Shown here one piece after another: positions 26,932 through 35,483 of a stretch of DNA of 64,000 nt. The DNA comes from Desulfurococcaceae archaeon (GTDB lineage: Archaea > Thermoproteota > Thermoprotei_A > Sulfolobales > Desulfurococcaceae), in assembly GCA_023269825.1 (NCBI GenBank), contig JAGDWI010000001.1, positions 182,492-246,491 on the forward strand, given 5' to 3'. The translations under genes were made by a program, and so were the position numbers. Every line of letters begins with the position of its first letter. Positions within the stretch are counted from its first letter, which is position 1. The notes under the pieces are model-generated. The model did no database searches and was not told the origin of the DNA. It was given only the letters and a program-made list of their open reading frames with translations.

Positions 26932-26950
26932 GGGGTATCCCCAAATAAAC

Positions 26951-26960
26951 CATATATATC
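26951..26960 (-). promoter_or_regulatory. TATA box in front of the Lys/Glu micro-ORF
   Basis: Minus-strand GATATATATG; centre near 26955, so transcription would begin around 26929-26931, at the ATG itself. Nothing else reads leftward from here except the micro-ORF. Confidence 0.4.
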
Positions 26961-27157
26961 AAGGGAATTTAAATAAAGTTTATATACTGGTTACTTATTT
27001 ATGTTATACTTCTTTATCCAATGAAATTATTTTCAATGTGCAAAGAATACGGTGCCATAGCTTAATAAATAATTTATTTGATGCATCAAAATTGTTTTTC
27101 AGATTTATAAGTAAGTTTAAGTTTCTGCTTCGTATTGGTTTTGTGAGCTGATGGAAT

Positions 27158-28054
27158 ATGAGTAGTAATGGAATGAAAGCTAGACAAAAAACTGCTTATC
27201 TCGAGGGTTTTGTATCGATTTTAGTCAACACGGTTCTATTTATTCTCAAATACTATGTAGGTGTAATGTTTAATTCTATTGCAGTGATAGCTGATGCTTT
27301 TCACACATTATCTGATTCCTTGACATCCTTGGTTTTAATTATAGGTTACAGGATTGCTGGTAAACCACCTGACCGAGAACACCCATTTGGTCACGGGAGA
27401 GCTGAGTTTATTGGTGGCTTAGTGATAGGTGTTCTGCTGGGTGTAGTTGGAGCCGAGTTCACTATTTCAAGTATTGAAAAAATAGTTAGCAAGCTGTCAC
27501 TCACTTACTCAGATATAATTGTGGGGGTGTTATTGCTTTCAACAATCGCGAAATTATTGCTTACTATTTGGGCTTATAAAATAGGTAAAAAAGTTGACTC
27601 ACAACCAGTTATAGCTGATGCGTGGCATCACTTAAGTGACACTTTTGCAACGGGGCTACTATCAGTCGCGATATTTATTGGTAGAAGTTACTGGTGGATT
27701 GACGGAGTACTAGGATTAATCATATCTGGTTTAATCATGTTTACGGCTATGGAAGTAGTTTACGGAGCATCCAGCGAGTTGATTGGGAAAGCACCTGCGA
27801 GTAAAGAGTTGGAGAAACTAGTGAAAGTTATCAAAGAGGAGTATCCTAACGTGAAGAGAATTCATCACGTGCATTTCCATAGGTACGGGGATCACGTCGA
27901 GGTCACTTTTCACGTTGATTTACCTGGAAATATTACGTTGAGAGAAGCCCATGAAGTAGCCACGAGGTTAGAGAATGCTGTTAGGAGAAAATTAGGCTAC
28001 GAAGCTACAGTACACGTAGAACCAGGTGAATACTCGGAGGGCCACGTTGATTAA
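27158..28054 (+). CDS. Cation diffusion facilitator (CDF) metal efflux protein
   Basis: A 298-residue CDF transporter with about six membrane helices and a cytosolic C-terminal domain. The metal sites ADAFHTLSD in TM2 and ADAWHHLSD in TM5 (D-x2-H/W-H-x3-D patterns) are intact, and HPFGHGRAEF is the standard loop. The C-terminal domain is His-rich (RIHHVHFHRYGDH), as in zinc, iron or manganese exporters. Which metal is moved cannot be told. Starts at ATG 27158. A divergent second CDF-like protein is at 33508. Confidence 0.92.
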   Translation: MSSNGMKARQKTAYLEGFVSILVNTVLFILKYYVGVMFNSIAVIADAFHTLSDSLTSLVLIIGYRIAGKPPDREHPFGHGRAEFIGGLVIGVLLGVVGAEFTISSIEKIVSKLSLTYSDIIVGVLLLSTIAKLLLTIWAYKIGKKVDSQPVIADAWHHLSDTFATGLLSVAIFIGRSYWWIDGVLGLIISGLIMFTAMEVVYGASSELIGKAPASKELEKLVKVIKEEYPNVKRIHHVHFHRYGDHVEVTFHVDLPGNITLREAHEVATRLENAVRRKLGYEATVHVEPGEYSEGHVD

Positions 28055-28152
28055 TAAACATTATACGCGTCTTGGAGAATAGAGATACATAGGTTTAATC
28101 AGTGAAAATTGCTTTCCTCCACTGTCACCAATATTATCCTCCACTATGTGGT

Positions 28153-28971
28153 TTACTTCTCTTCACGCACTATTATTTTAGATTCCAGTTTCGAGATAAG
28201 CTCCGTTAATCTACGTATTTGTTGATTTAGCAACTGCAATGCTTCTTGCAGGTTTTTGAATTGCTCCTCATACGACTTCACGACTTCAATGAGTTTTTTG
28301 CTTTCCTCAAGAGCGCTTGTCACGCTTTGCTTCTGTATTAGTAATTGAACTACTCTTTTCACAGTGTTGTATTTTGTAGCCCACTTAGGTATTATTCCCT
28401 GCTTCTTGAGCTCTTCTATTTTACGAGCCAATGCTGCAACGTCTACTCCTAGTTTACTTGCGGCTTCATCGATTGTTGAAGAACTATATATTGCACTTAA
28501 GACATCTAAGTGCTCTGGTTTCATTTGGGGACTATATCCATAGAATACCTCTAAGTAATCCGTCAATGTTTCCTCTATGACTTCCCTCATGATAGTATAT
28601 ATTTCCTCGCTTTCAACAAGAAAAACATCCGATAACTGCACAACTTTAACTCCCAGTTTATCAGCGAGTTCCCTAGCGGCATCATCAGCGAACCCCTTAC
28701 ATATAACCATGGGTAACGCTCCAAGGATCAGTGAATTCACATATGCTTGCCTTATTCCACTTACATCTATTTTACCAGCTTTTACTTCTACAGCATATAG
28801 TTTCCCCGAGTCATCTGTAGCTAGTACATCGACTTCTCCCACTTCGACACCGTTGATTTCTATTTTCCTACTTGTTTCGAGGACACGGTAGCCGAGTTCT
28901 TCGAGAACTCCTAGCGCTATTCTCTCGCTTGCAACCCATCTTCTACGAGCAGATAAACTACTACTGTTCAT
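28153..28971 (-). CDS. RecB-family (PD-(D/E)xK) nuclease, crenarchaeal, with coiled coil
   Basis: 272 residues in three parts: residues 1-110 hold the nuclease fold with GEVDVLATDDSGKLYAVEVKAGK (Asp, then Glu-x-Lys catalytic motif) after ERIALGVLEELGYRVL; 140-205 look like a winged helix (HLDVLSAIYSSSTIDEAASKLGVDVAALARKIEELKKQGII); and 215-272 form a long coiled coil. This layout matches predicted nucleases restricted to Crenarchaeota (COG4998-like). A role in DNA repair is assumed, not shown. Monocistronic. Confidence 0.8.
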   Translation of the reverse strand: MNSSSLSARRRWVASERIALGVLEELGYRVLETSRKIEINGVEVGEVDVLATDDSGKLYAVEVKAGKIDVSGIRQAYVNSLILGALPMVICKGFADDAARELADKLGVKVVQLSDVFLVESEEIYTIMREVIEETLTDYLEVFYGYSPQMKPEHLDVLSAIYSSSTIDEAASKLGVDVAALARKIEELKKQGIIPKWATKYNTVKRVVQLLIQKQSVTSALEESKKLIEVVKSYEEQFKNLQEALQLLNQQIRRLTELISKLESKIIVREEK

Positions 28972-29090
28972 GAATTCTCAATCCCTAATTTAGGTGAAAA
29001 CAAAGTAAGTTACTTCGTCGACATTAATTATTGTAGATTATAGATTTAAATATATATATTGATACTTTTATGCATGTTACTGGTGGTTAA

Positions 29091-29978
29091 ATGAAAGCAT
29101 TCTACGCACTACTACTAATGATAATGATTATTATCCCTGGATCTCTCTCAGCGCAATTATTGCAGATTAAAAGCATTTATTACCAGATCGTATATGACCC
29201 AGTTGAGAATACTGGTTTACTAAGCATCAATGCTGAAATATCTACAGCAGATTGCTCCATTATCTACATACCTGTGAACATTGCTGGAGAAGCAGAATAC
29301 GTGTTCCTAAACTATACTGCTGAAGGGGGACTCATCGTAGATGGCACTAACTATGATGCAAGCAATGGTTATTTCGAGTTCTTTACCTGTGGTTCCGGCG
29401 TATTAACATTATTATTCTCTATGAGTAATATGTTCGAGGAGCTGGGCCCATTATCATATCATGCATTGATTGATACGAGTGTACTGGAGAATACAGGTAT
29501 AGTGGTCCAAGTCGATTTAACTATCTACGGTAATTTCACATTGTTAATTAACAATTATGGTGGCACAGTGGTTTACTTCGATAAATCCAGTAATACTATT
29601 AGGGTACAGGGGCCAGGTGAAGTGGATATTGTTTTAATGAGCAGCCTTGAAGAAGTAGAAGCAGTCAACACTACTGTTCCAACAACGATTAATACGCAAA
29701 CACATAGCATTATCACCACTAGATCTATCACAACGTCTACTACATCTCCGCAAGCTTCAACCACTTCTCCTATATCGACTGAACAAGGTTCTCCAAGCAC
29801 GGGAACCACTTCTTATATGACTTCTACACCATACACGATGAGAGAATCAATTACTATGAGTCCCAGTAGTTACATGGGTGAAGGTAAAGGATTAGTTGAT
29901 TATACTTCAATACTAATTATTCTAGCACTATTTGTAATCGCTATACTCATATATATTCTGCGAAGGAGTAGACAGTAA
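29091..29978 (+). CDS. Secreted, membrane-anchored protein with Ser/Thr stalk, unknown
   Basis: 295 residues: a signal peptide (MKAFYALLLMIMIIIPGSLSA), a beta-rich ectodomain of about 170 residues with several Asn-x-Ser/Thr sites, a stalk made mostly of Thr, Ser and Pro (about 195-258), and a C-terminal membrane helix followed by RRSRQ. A surface protein held by its C-terminus. No known domain is recognised. TATA-rich DNA at 29044-29058 and GGTGG just before ATG 29091 make it a single-gene transcript. Its layout is shared with the proteins at 10319 and 43258. Confidence 0.7.
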   Translation: MKAFYALLLMIMIIIPGSLSAQLLQIKSIYYQIVYDPVENTGLLSINAEISTADCSIIYIPVNIAGEAEYVFLNYTAEGGLIVDGTNYDASNGYFEFFTCGSGVLTLLFSMSNMFEELGPLSYHALIDTSVLENTGIVVQVDLTIYGNFTLLINNYGGTVVYFDKSSNTIRVQGPGEVDIVLMSSLEEVEAVNTTVPTTINTQTHSIITTRSITTSTTSPQASTTSPISTEQGSPSTGTTSYMTSTPYTMRESITMSPSSYMGEGKGLVDYTSILIILALFVIAILIYILRRSRQ

Positions 29979-30080
29979 TATCCATGAATACTTAACGTAT
30001 CCAATATTAGAGACTATGGATAATTTGATTAAAAAATGTTAATGTTTACAATATAAAACATTATTTTAATGCGAGATGTT

Positions 30081-31031
30081 CTACCATGTTACATAAGTTA
30101 TCTTAATGGATTTACTTAGTTCATCTATTAATCTCCAGTCCTCATATGATAACTCCCATCCTACAGCTCCAGCGTTCTCTAGTACTTGGTCCGGTGTTTT
30201 AGCACCTGGTATAGGTACCATTGTTGGACTATACTTCAGTAACCAGTTTAGAGTGATCTGCGCTGGTGTTTTACTGTATTTATCCGCTAGTTTCTTCAAG
30301 GCATTAATCAAGTCACTCGTTTTCTTGAAGTTCTCCAAGTAGAATACTGCTTCACCACTTCTGAGATCAGTGAACTGTGGAGGATTTTCAGGTGTATATT
30401 TACCCGTTAAAGCACCTTTAGCTAGTGGACTCCAAGGTATAAACGTTAAATCATTTGCTTCAGCGTAAGGTATTAATTCCACCTCGGCCCATCTCTCAAG
30501 TAGGTTGAATCTATACTGCATGCTCACAATATCCGTGAATGAGAAGTATGATCTTAGTTCTTCAATTAGAGCAACGGGGTAATTGCTTACACCGATGAAG
30601 CCTATTTTACCAATGGCCACCAGTCTCTCTAGAGCACGTGCATATGAAGCAGTTGGGTAATTATGCCAGCAAGGAGGCCAGTGTAGTTGAAGCAAATCGA
30701 TGGAACTTACCCCCAATCTCTTTAATGATTTATCTACAGCTCTAAACACGTCATCAGGGTTGAGGAATTCACCAGGTATCTTGGTTGCGATTACCACATC
30801 ATCTCTCGGAACATTTAACTCCTTTAGTGCTTTTCCGAGGAACTCCTCGCTTAACCCCTTCCCATAAACCATAGCTGTATCAAAGAAATTTATACCAACC
30901 TCTATGGCTTTAGCTATCACGTTCCTCGCTGCATCGTAGTTCACTAATCCCCATGTTTCACTGAATTGCCATGTTCCAAGCCCCACTCTAGATATTTTTA
31001 AATCAGTCCATCCCAAGTTAGTGTACTCCAT
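30081..31031 (-). CDS. Aldo/keto reductase
   Basis: A 316-residue TIM-barrel NAD(P)H oxidoreductase. The catalytic tetrad is visible as FFDTAMVYGKG (Asp, Tyr), VVIATKI (Lys) and LLQLHWP (His); SPLAKGALTGKY and PIPGAKTPDQVLENAGA form the cofactor-binding C-terminal part. Close to the AKR11/YakC-like group; the substrate is unknown. GGTG lies five bases before ATG 31031, and TTTATAA at about 31063-31069 is a fitting TATA box. Confidence 0.92.
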   Translation of the reverse strand: MEYTNLGWTDLKISRVGLGTWQFSETWGLVNYDAARNVIAKAIEVGINFFDTAMVYGKGLSEEFLGKALKELNVPRDDVVIATKIPGEFLNPDDVFRAVDKSLKRLGVSSIDLLQLHWPPCWHNYPTASYARALERLVAIGKIGFIGVSNYPVALIEELRSYFSFTDIVSMQYRFNLLERWAEVELIPYAEANDLTFIPWSPLAKGALTGKYTPENPPQFTDLRSGEAVFYLENFKKTSDLINALKKLADKYSKTPAQITLNWLLKYSPTMVPIPGAKTPDQVLENAGAVGWELSYEDWRLIDELSKSIKITYVTW

Positions 31032-31462
31032 GATTACACCACGATATATAGACGTTGAGATGGGTTATAAAGACAACGCGGTTACATAACCCCTGATCAT
31101 CCTTTCCACGTAAACAAATATGTAGCTCGTTTACTTTTCCACTTTCATGATCATGGGTGTTACGTGCACTTACTCCTTTAAAACATTGAAACATGCAGTA
31201 TAGTACGGCGATTCAATGTCGCGCCTTATTTGCTTCGCTAAGTTCATTGTTAAAATCAGCTTAATGCTTATTACTGTGTGGATCATAAGTTCAAGGTTAC
31301 TAGTACACGTTTATTCATGTCTAAGTGAATATGTTCTAGGTGAATTAATAACTGTTTTTTATACACCTCTCCTGCTGTTTACAGTTGATTGAGACACCCC
31401 GTTAGAAGCTGTAGCAGAGTTATTTATCAACTATGCTTGATTATTAATCTTCATAGTAGTTA
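31032..31462. other. Intergenic region without a recognisable gene
   Basis: 431 bases between divergent genes. Apart from the aldo/keto reductase promoter near 31063 and A/T-rich DNA (TTTTTTATACAC near 31353) that could promote the glycosylase gene, I see no ORF with a ribosome site, RNA fold or repeat. Confidence 0.4.
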
Positions 31463-32440
31463 ATGCTGGTGTTCATAGAGTTGCATGATGGAAAGAAACT
31501 GAAACTCTGTTTCGATGGTGATTTACCCGGAAAACTACTCGACTACAGGTTAATTGGTTCAGTTTATAATTTATGTTTCTGGGTTGATGACTATAAGTCA
31601 ATCATATTTATACCCGGCTTGGATTACTCTGTGGTAGTATTATACTTTAACGGTAAATATGAATTATACTCTGAGAGTTGTTGCTGCGAAGACCTTGTGA
31701 AAAAGTTTCATTTCACTATTGGATTAAACGAAGACATTGGTGGATTAATAAAGCTAGCTTCACGTGATCCTCTTCTCGGCGAATTTTTAAGAACATATAG
31801 AGGTTGGAGACTTAGATCAACTAGTTTATGGTGGGCCATAGTAACCGGTATATGTCAACAAAACGTTAGTTTCAAGCAAGGTTGGAGAATGCTACACAAT
31901 ATTGTTAAAAACTATGAGAGAATTATTCAAGTAGGTGAATTGAAGGTTTTAAGGCCTCCTGAGCCACGAGAAGTGCTCGATGATCCAGATCCATTGTTCA
32001 ACTCCGGCCTAGGATACCGCGCGAAAACAGTGGTTAACGTTGCTAAAGCCTTTGTTAATGGAGATGTTGATGAAGAAGCAATCAATGAGGGAACACCTGT
32101 TTATGCAGAGAGTGTTCTCCGCGAGTTAAAGGGCATAGGCCCATACACTGCGAGACTCGCCATAGCTTTATCTATGAGGAAATACGATCTACCTCCAATT
32201 GATAGGTGGCTGAAGAAAATAATCAGCGTAGTTTACGGAATAGATGAAAAATTCGCTGAGGAATTCTGGGTTGAAAAATGGAGGATGTGGTCTGCACTTA
32301 CCTCGATAATGGTGACTATAGCTTTAGATGCTGAACCCTTGAATAAAGCGCTTCAAAGAATACATAGGAGAGAGATTTTACCGAGTCCCAGCGTTAAACC
32401 TTCCCCGATGAACATGAGGTCTTTTTGTGAAATTGAATGA
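31463..32440 (+). CDS. HhH-GPD DNA glycosylase, AlkA/OGG-like
   Basis: 325 residues. The N-terminal 100 residues resemble the beta-domain of AlkA/OGG enzymes; the core has WWAIVTGICQQNVSFKQGW, the hairpin ELKGIGPYTARLAIAL, and the catalytic Asp in PPIDRWLKKI. The residue before the Asp region that is Lys in OGG lyases is not obvious, so it is probably a monofunctional glycosylase for alkylated or deaminated bases. No cysteine cluster. Its stop abuts that of the convergent KaiC-like gene with no gap. Confidence 0.82.
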   Translation: MLVFIELHDGKKLKLCFDGDLPGKLLDYRLIGSVYNLCFWVDDYKSIIFIPGLDYSVVVLYFNGKYELYSESCCCEDLVKKFHFTIGLNEDIGGLIKLASRDPLLGEFLRTYRGWRLRSTSLWWAIVTGICQQNVSFKQGWRMLHNIVKNYERIIQVGELKVLRPPEPREVLDDPDPLFNSGLGYRAKTVVNVAKAFVNGDVDEEAINEGTPVYAESVLRELKGIGPYTARLAIALSMRKYDLPPIDRWLKKIISVVYGIDEKFAEEFWVEKWRMWSALTSIMVTIALDAEPLNKALQRIHRREILPSPSVKPSPMNMRSFCEIE

Positions 32441-33268
32441 TTACTCAGTAGTTAATATTAATCCTCTGCCTTCAACTATGTCTAGTTTGAATGCTTTTCT
32501 TCTGTGATTAGTCATTCTCATTTTCTTAATTATCATGTATCTTTTAACTTCATGTGTTGATTCAACATCCTCCATCCATAAATGGAATACCCCATCAGCG
32601 ATGTGTTCAAGGCCGAAACCAAACGTTGACCTGGTTGTCATCGCGTACTGCGAGACAAGGTATGCTGTCACGTTTTCCCTATGTGTCGCTATTTTCAAGT
32701 CATAACTGTACTTTCTCGCCATTGCTGGTTTATCAGCCCAGAATGCACTCAGGGAATCTATTATTAATCTAACGTGTTTATATGGAGATTTCGCTTTATC
32801 ATCACGCAGTACTCCGAGAACTCTGTACGCTTCATGTATCGCTGCTATAAGAGTTTGAATATCCAGTGCAGCGTATCGTTTCCTCCTAATGTTTTCGGGT
32901 TCTAATGGATTCTGCTCACTCATTTGCCTCGCTATTTTAAGTAAACCAAAAATATCTATTACAACAATGTCGGGTGATTGGCTGTATTCCTGCTTACTCG
33001 ATAAGTCCAGTATTCTGTAAGATTCGAAATCCATTGCAAACATTTTAGCCTGCCTTACTATGTCTCTGAACTCGGCTTCCGTAGTTACATATACTACTGG
33101 GTCGCCTGCGAGTAAACCCGCCCATGCGAAATGCATGCACATTATTGATTTACCTGTACCTGGTTCACCAGTAATAGCTACCCAGCTACCCTTCGGTATA
33201 CCTCCCTCGAGCGCCTCATCTAGTTCACGTATCCCCGTTGAAATTCTAATAGTGCCTGTGTGAGCCAT
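32441..33268 (-). CDS. KaiC/RadA-like RecA-superfamily ATPase
   Basis: A single-domain KaiC-type ATPase of 275 residues: IRELDEALEGGIPKGSWVAITGEPGTGKS (Walker A 34-41), a catalytic Glu in VTTEAEFRD, and a Walker B at LIIDSLSAFW. Archaeal KaiC-like proteins of this kind have been linked to signalling with protein kinases and to cell appendage control; no partner is found here. A 20-residue insert region (MSEQNPLEPENIRRKR) lies mid-protein. Inverted repeats with TTCTAATTGAA lie upstream of its start. Confidence 0.85.
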   Translation of the reverse strand: MAHTGTIRISTGIRELDEALEGGIPKGSWVAITGEPGTGKSIMCMHFAWAGLLAGDPVVYVTTEAEFRDIVRQAKMFAMDFESYRILDLSSKQEYSQSPDIVVIDIFGLLKIARQMSEQNPLEPENIRRKRYAALDIQTLIAAIHEAYRVLGVLRDDKAKSPYKHVRLIIDSLSAFWADKPAMARKYSYDLKIATHRENVTAYLVSQYAMTTRSTFGFGLEHIADGVFHLWMEDVESTHEVKRYMIIKKMRMTNHRRKAFKLDIVEGRGLILTTE

Positions 33269-33360
33269 GATTCCACTACAATCCTAGATTTAACTACTGA
33301 TACATTTATACCAAGTTAAACATAGAGAGTTTCCTTGTATTAAATCAATAAAGGGGTAGA

Positions 33361-33425
33361 TTCTAATTGAACGATGAAATTAGTAATATGCGCTCAATAA
33401 TGAAAACTATATGTTTCAATTAGAA
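33361..33425. repeat. 11-bp inverted repeat TTCTAATTGAA upstream of KaiC-like gene
   Basis: TTCTAATTGAA (33361-33371) and its exact reverse complement TTCAATTAGAA (33415-33425), 43 bases apart, with a partial third copy (TTCTAATT, 33458-33465). All lie in the 239-base gap between the KaiC-like gene and the divergent CDF-like gene upstream, in A/T-rich DNA. Protein binding sites or a large stem are both possible. Confidence 0.35.
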
Positions 33426-33507
33426 CAAAAGCCGCACACTTGGATGTTTTGTCGTAGTTCTAATTCAGTATAGTTGAATCGTGTTTTAACCTCGATAAAT
33501 TAGGACT

Positions 33508-34404
33508 TTATTTTCTTTTCCTTGCTGGTATAGGGTATATTCTTACCTCCACGTGGTATATTAACCCGGATTCCTCTATTATGCTTTTAATTATCTTCTT
33601 TCTTAATCTGTGGACGGTTGATATCTTTGTGTTTGGTTCAACACCTATTTTTGCTTCCACGGTGTAGAATGAACCTATTTTCCGTGCTACTACGTCATCT
33701 ACCACTATGTTAGAGTATTCTCCAATCAGTTTCTTGTATAATTTTATACTCAACTCATGATCTATGTTGGTCCCCGTTATTGTTTTCACTACATCACGCA
33801 TTATTTCTATTAAGCTATGTATGATGAATGTCATTGATATAAACACGAACAATATTTCTATGTTGCTGCTTCTAGTAAAGTACACTGCTATAATACCCGC
33901 TGTGGAGACAATTGCCGCTATGAGATCTATTAGTGCATGAGTGTAATCAATTTTCAATACCTCCAACTCGAACTTTTCGTAGTTTTTCTTCTGGACAATG
34001 AAAGCTAGTAGTGTGAATAATCCTCCTAGAATTGTTCCAGATGCTGATAGTATATTATTCGTCGTCACAGACCCAGCTGTGTATTCTGTCACCATGTAAC
34101 TAGCAAATGAAACCATGTATATTCCAATCGCCATGGTTATAGATAAAAGCATTACTGCTCCCTCTAATACTAGGACACCCCAGGGGAATCTGCGCCCCAC
34201 TCTGATAGCGTAGTAAATGGCGACAAACCCAAATATTTCTAGAACAGTGTCAACAGTCCAGTGAATTATATCAGTGAACAATATTATACTTCCCCATAGG
34301 AGGAAAACTACTACCTCTAGAATCAAACCTAGCGCTGAGAACAATGCAGAGTACATGAAACCCCTATATGCACCCCTCAACCTATCTACAACATTGGTGC
34401 TCAT
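33508..34404 (-). CDS. Divergent CDF-fold cation transporter
   Basis: 298 residues with six membrane helices and a C-terminal alpha/beta domain. Both metal motifs of CDF carriers survive in changed form: FTDIIHWTVDT in TM2 and IDYTHALIDLI in TM5 (D-x2-H-x3-D each). The HPFGHGR loop is replaced by VGRRFPWG, so it belongs to a distant branch. GTG 34419 opens the frame, but GGTGGG six bases before ATG 34404 marks the latter as start. Metal unknown. Confidence 0.72.
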   Translation of the reverse strand: MSTNVVDRLRGAYRGFMYSALFSALGLILEVVVFLLWGSIILFTDIIHWTVDTVLEIFGFVAIYYAIRVGRRFPWGVLVLEGAVMLLSITMAIGIYMVSFASYMVTEYTAGSVTTNNILSASGTILGGLFTLLAFIVQKKNYEKFELEVLKIDYTHALIDLIAAIVSTAGIIAVYFTRSSNIEILFVFISMTFIIHSLIEIMRDVVKTITGTNIDHELSIKLYKKLIGEYSNIVVDDVVARKIGSFYTVEAKIGVEPNTKISTVHRLRKKIIKSIIEESGLIYHVEVRIYPIPARKRK

Positions 34405-34419
34405 GAATACCCACCACAC

Positions 34420-34849
34420 TTAAACACGTTTTGATCAACGAAATCTAGGCAACCAATTGAACTAAAAACAATGAACCATAAGCAAACACAATCATAATAA
34501 TTAAATTAAAAACCAATTAATAATCATAACGCAGCTTCCACAGAATTGAACTAACAGAGTGAACTCGAAAACTTGTTAATAATATATAAGCATTATTAAA
34601 GCACAGCTAACAAAGAGCAAGGATCATGTACTCTGAATAAAAGCCCGAAACACAATTACGCCATATTCACCGTAACAAGCATCTAAACTAATCAAATAGG
34701 GGACCAAATTCCATGAGAATAATTTATTCGCACAATTGAAATTAATCATGGAGACTCATAGTTACCTATAAACGGAATCCAGGTAAGACGAGGACAGTAA
34801 ATAATAAACACCAGTTAACATAAAAATGAAACAAGTGAACTAAAACATG
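34420..34849. other. A-rich intergenic region before tRNA-Arg
   Basis: About 430 bases with no supportable gene. The plus strand has far more A than T throughout (runs such as AACTAAAAACAATGAACC), an unusual skew compared with flanking intergenic DNA. A TATA-like stretch near 34819-34828 fits the tRNA promoter. No repeats or hairpins of note. Confidence 0.4.
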
Positions 34850-34924
34850 GGGCCCGTCGCCTAGCATGGATAGGGCGCCGGCCTCCGGAGCCGGAGGACC
34901 CGGGTTCAAGTCCCGGCGGGCCCG
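34850..34924 (+). tRNA. tRNA-Arg (anticodon CCG)
   Basis: A full cloverleaf can be drawn by hand: acceptor GGGCCCG/CGGGCCC, D-arm from GCCT, anticodon stem CCGGC/GCCGG with loop CTCCGGA (anticodon CCG, reading CGG), variable loop AGGAC, and T-arm CCGGG-TTCAAGT-CCCGG; discriminator G. No intron, no encoded CCA. G+C rich stems in A+T rich surroundings agree with a hyperthermophile. A T-rich stretch (TCCTTTTA) follows as terminator. Confidence 0.95.
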
Positions 34925-34971
34925 CTATCCTTTTACATGACTGTTTAAACTCCAGCTTATTAGGGTCTGTG

Positions 34972-35000
34972 GTTCACGCCTCCACGGGAGGGGTGTGAAC
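34972..35000. other. Strong isolated hairpin downstream of tRNA-Arg
   Basis: GTTCACGCCTC pairs with GAGGGGTGTGAAC-side bases to form a stem of about 11 pairs (two G-T) around a short loop. It lies in the convergent gap between tRNA-Arg and the DGC-domain gene, followed by CTCATGGGTGTACTCACGAG, another possible pairing. No poly-T follows on either strand, so it is not a plain terminator. Could be a small RNA or a mobile-element scar. Confidence 0.4.
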
Positions 35001-35042
35001 TCATGGGTGTACTCACGAGTGATGTATCCTCCGCGGAGTGAC

Positions 35043-35483
35043 TTAGATATTAGCTTGATTGTGTTGATTATTAATGTTCTTTTGGAGGAATTCATTGACT
35101 ATTTTTTCCGCTATTTTCTCTACTTCCTCGTCTGTGTAGTCTAGTGATGGTAGCTTATTGACTCCCTCCTTCGCCACTACTATTTCATAAGTGATCTTTA
35201 AACCCCTCTGCCTTAATATATTAGAAGCACACATTAATTGGCAGCCATTAATAACGATGACCGCTTTAGCTTCTCGGAAGACTTTTATATGTGTTTCGCT
35301 TCCAGCACTAACAGCTGATAAACAACACATTCTAACACTATCCGGGTACTTCTTAGTCAATCTTCTTGCAACTTCGTTACCGATTTGCCCAACCGTGGAT
35401 GCACCGTCGCATGTTGCTACAATAACTAAGTCTTTAGCGTGGGTGGCACAGTGTGGTAGTAGTTGATACCTAGATCCACTCAT
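35043..35483 (-). CDS. DGC-domain putative zinc-binding protein
   Basis: 146 residues. Four conserved Cys-bearing motifs fit the DGC family (PF08859): VATCDGASTVGQIGNEVARRL, RMCCLSAVSAG, VINGCQLMCA and the C-terminal CAS. Such proteins are annotated as putative metal-binding and their function is unknown; some lie beside redox or selenium genes. Here it has no co-directional partner. Starts at ATG 35483. Confidence 0.75.
   Translation of the reverse strand: MSGSRYQLLPHCATHAKDLVIVATCDGASTVGQIGNEVARRLTKKYPDSVRMCCLSAVSAGSETHIKVFREAKAVIVINGCQLMCASNILRQRGLKITYEIVVAKEGVNKLPSLDYTDEEVEKIAEKIVNEFLQKNINNQHNQANI

Noticed and set aside
26468-26962. 164-codon minus-strand ORF across the amidohydrolase 3' end and the pyrimidine tract
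   Set aside because: Its second half is antisense to a conserved gene and its first part is low-complexity Lys/Glu/Arg in a different frame; only the short micro-ORF has promoter signals.
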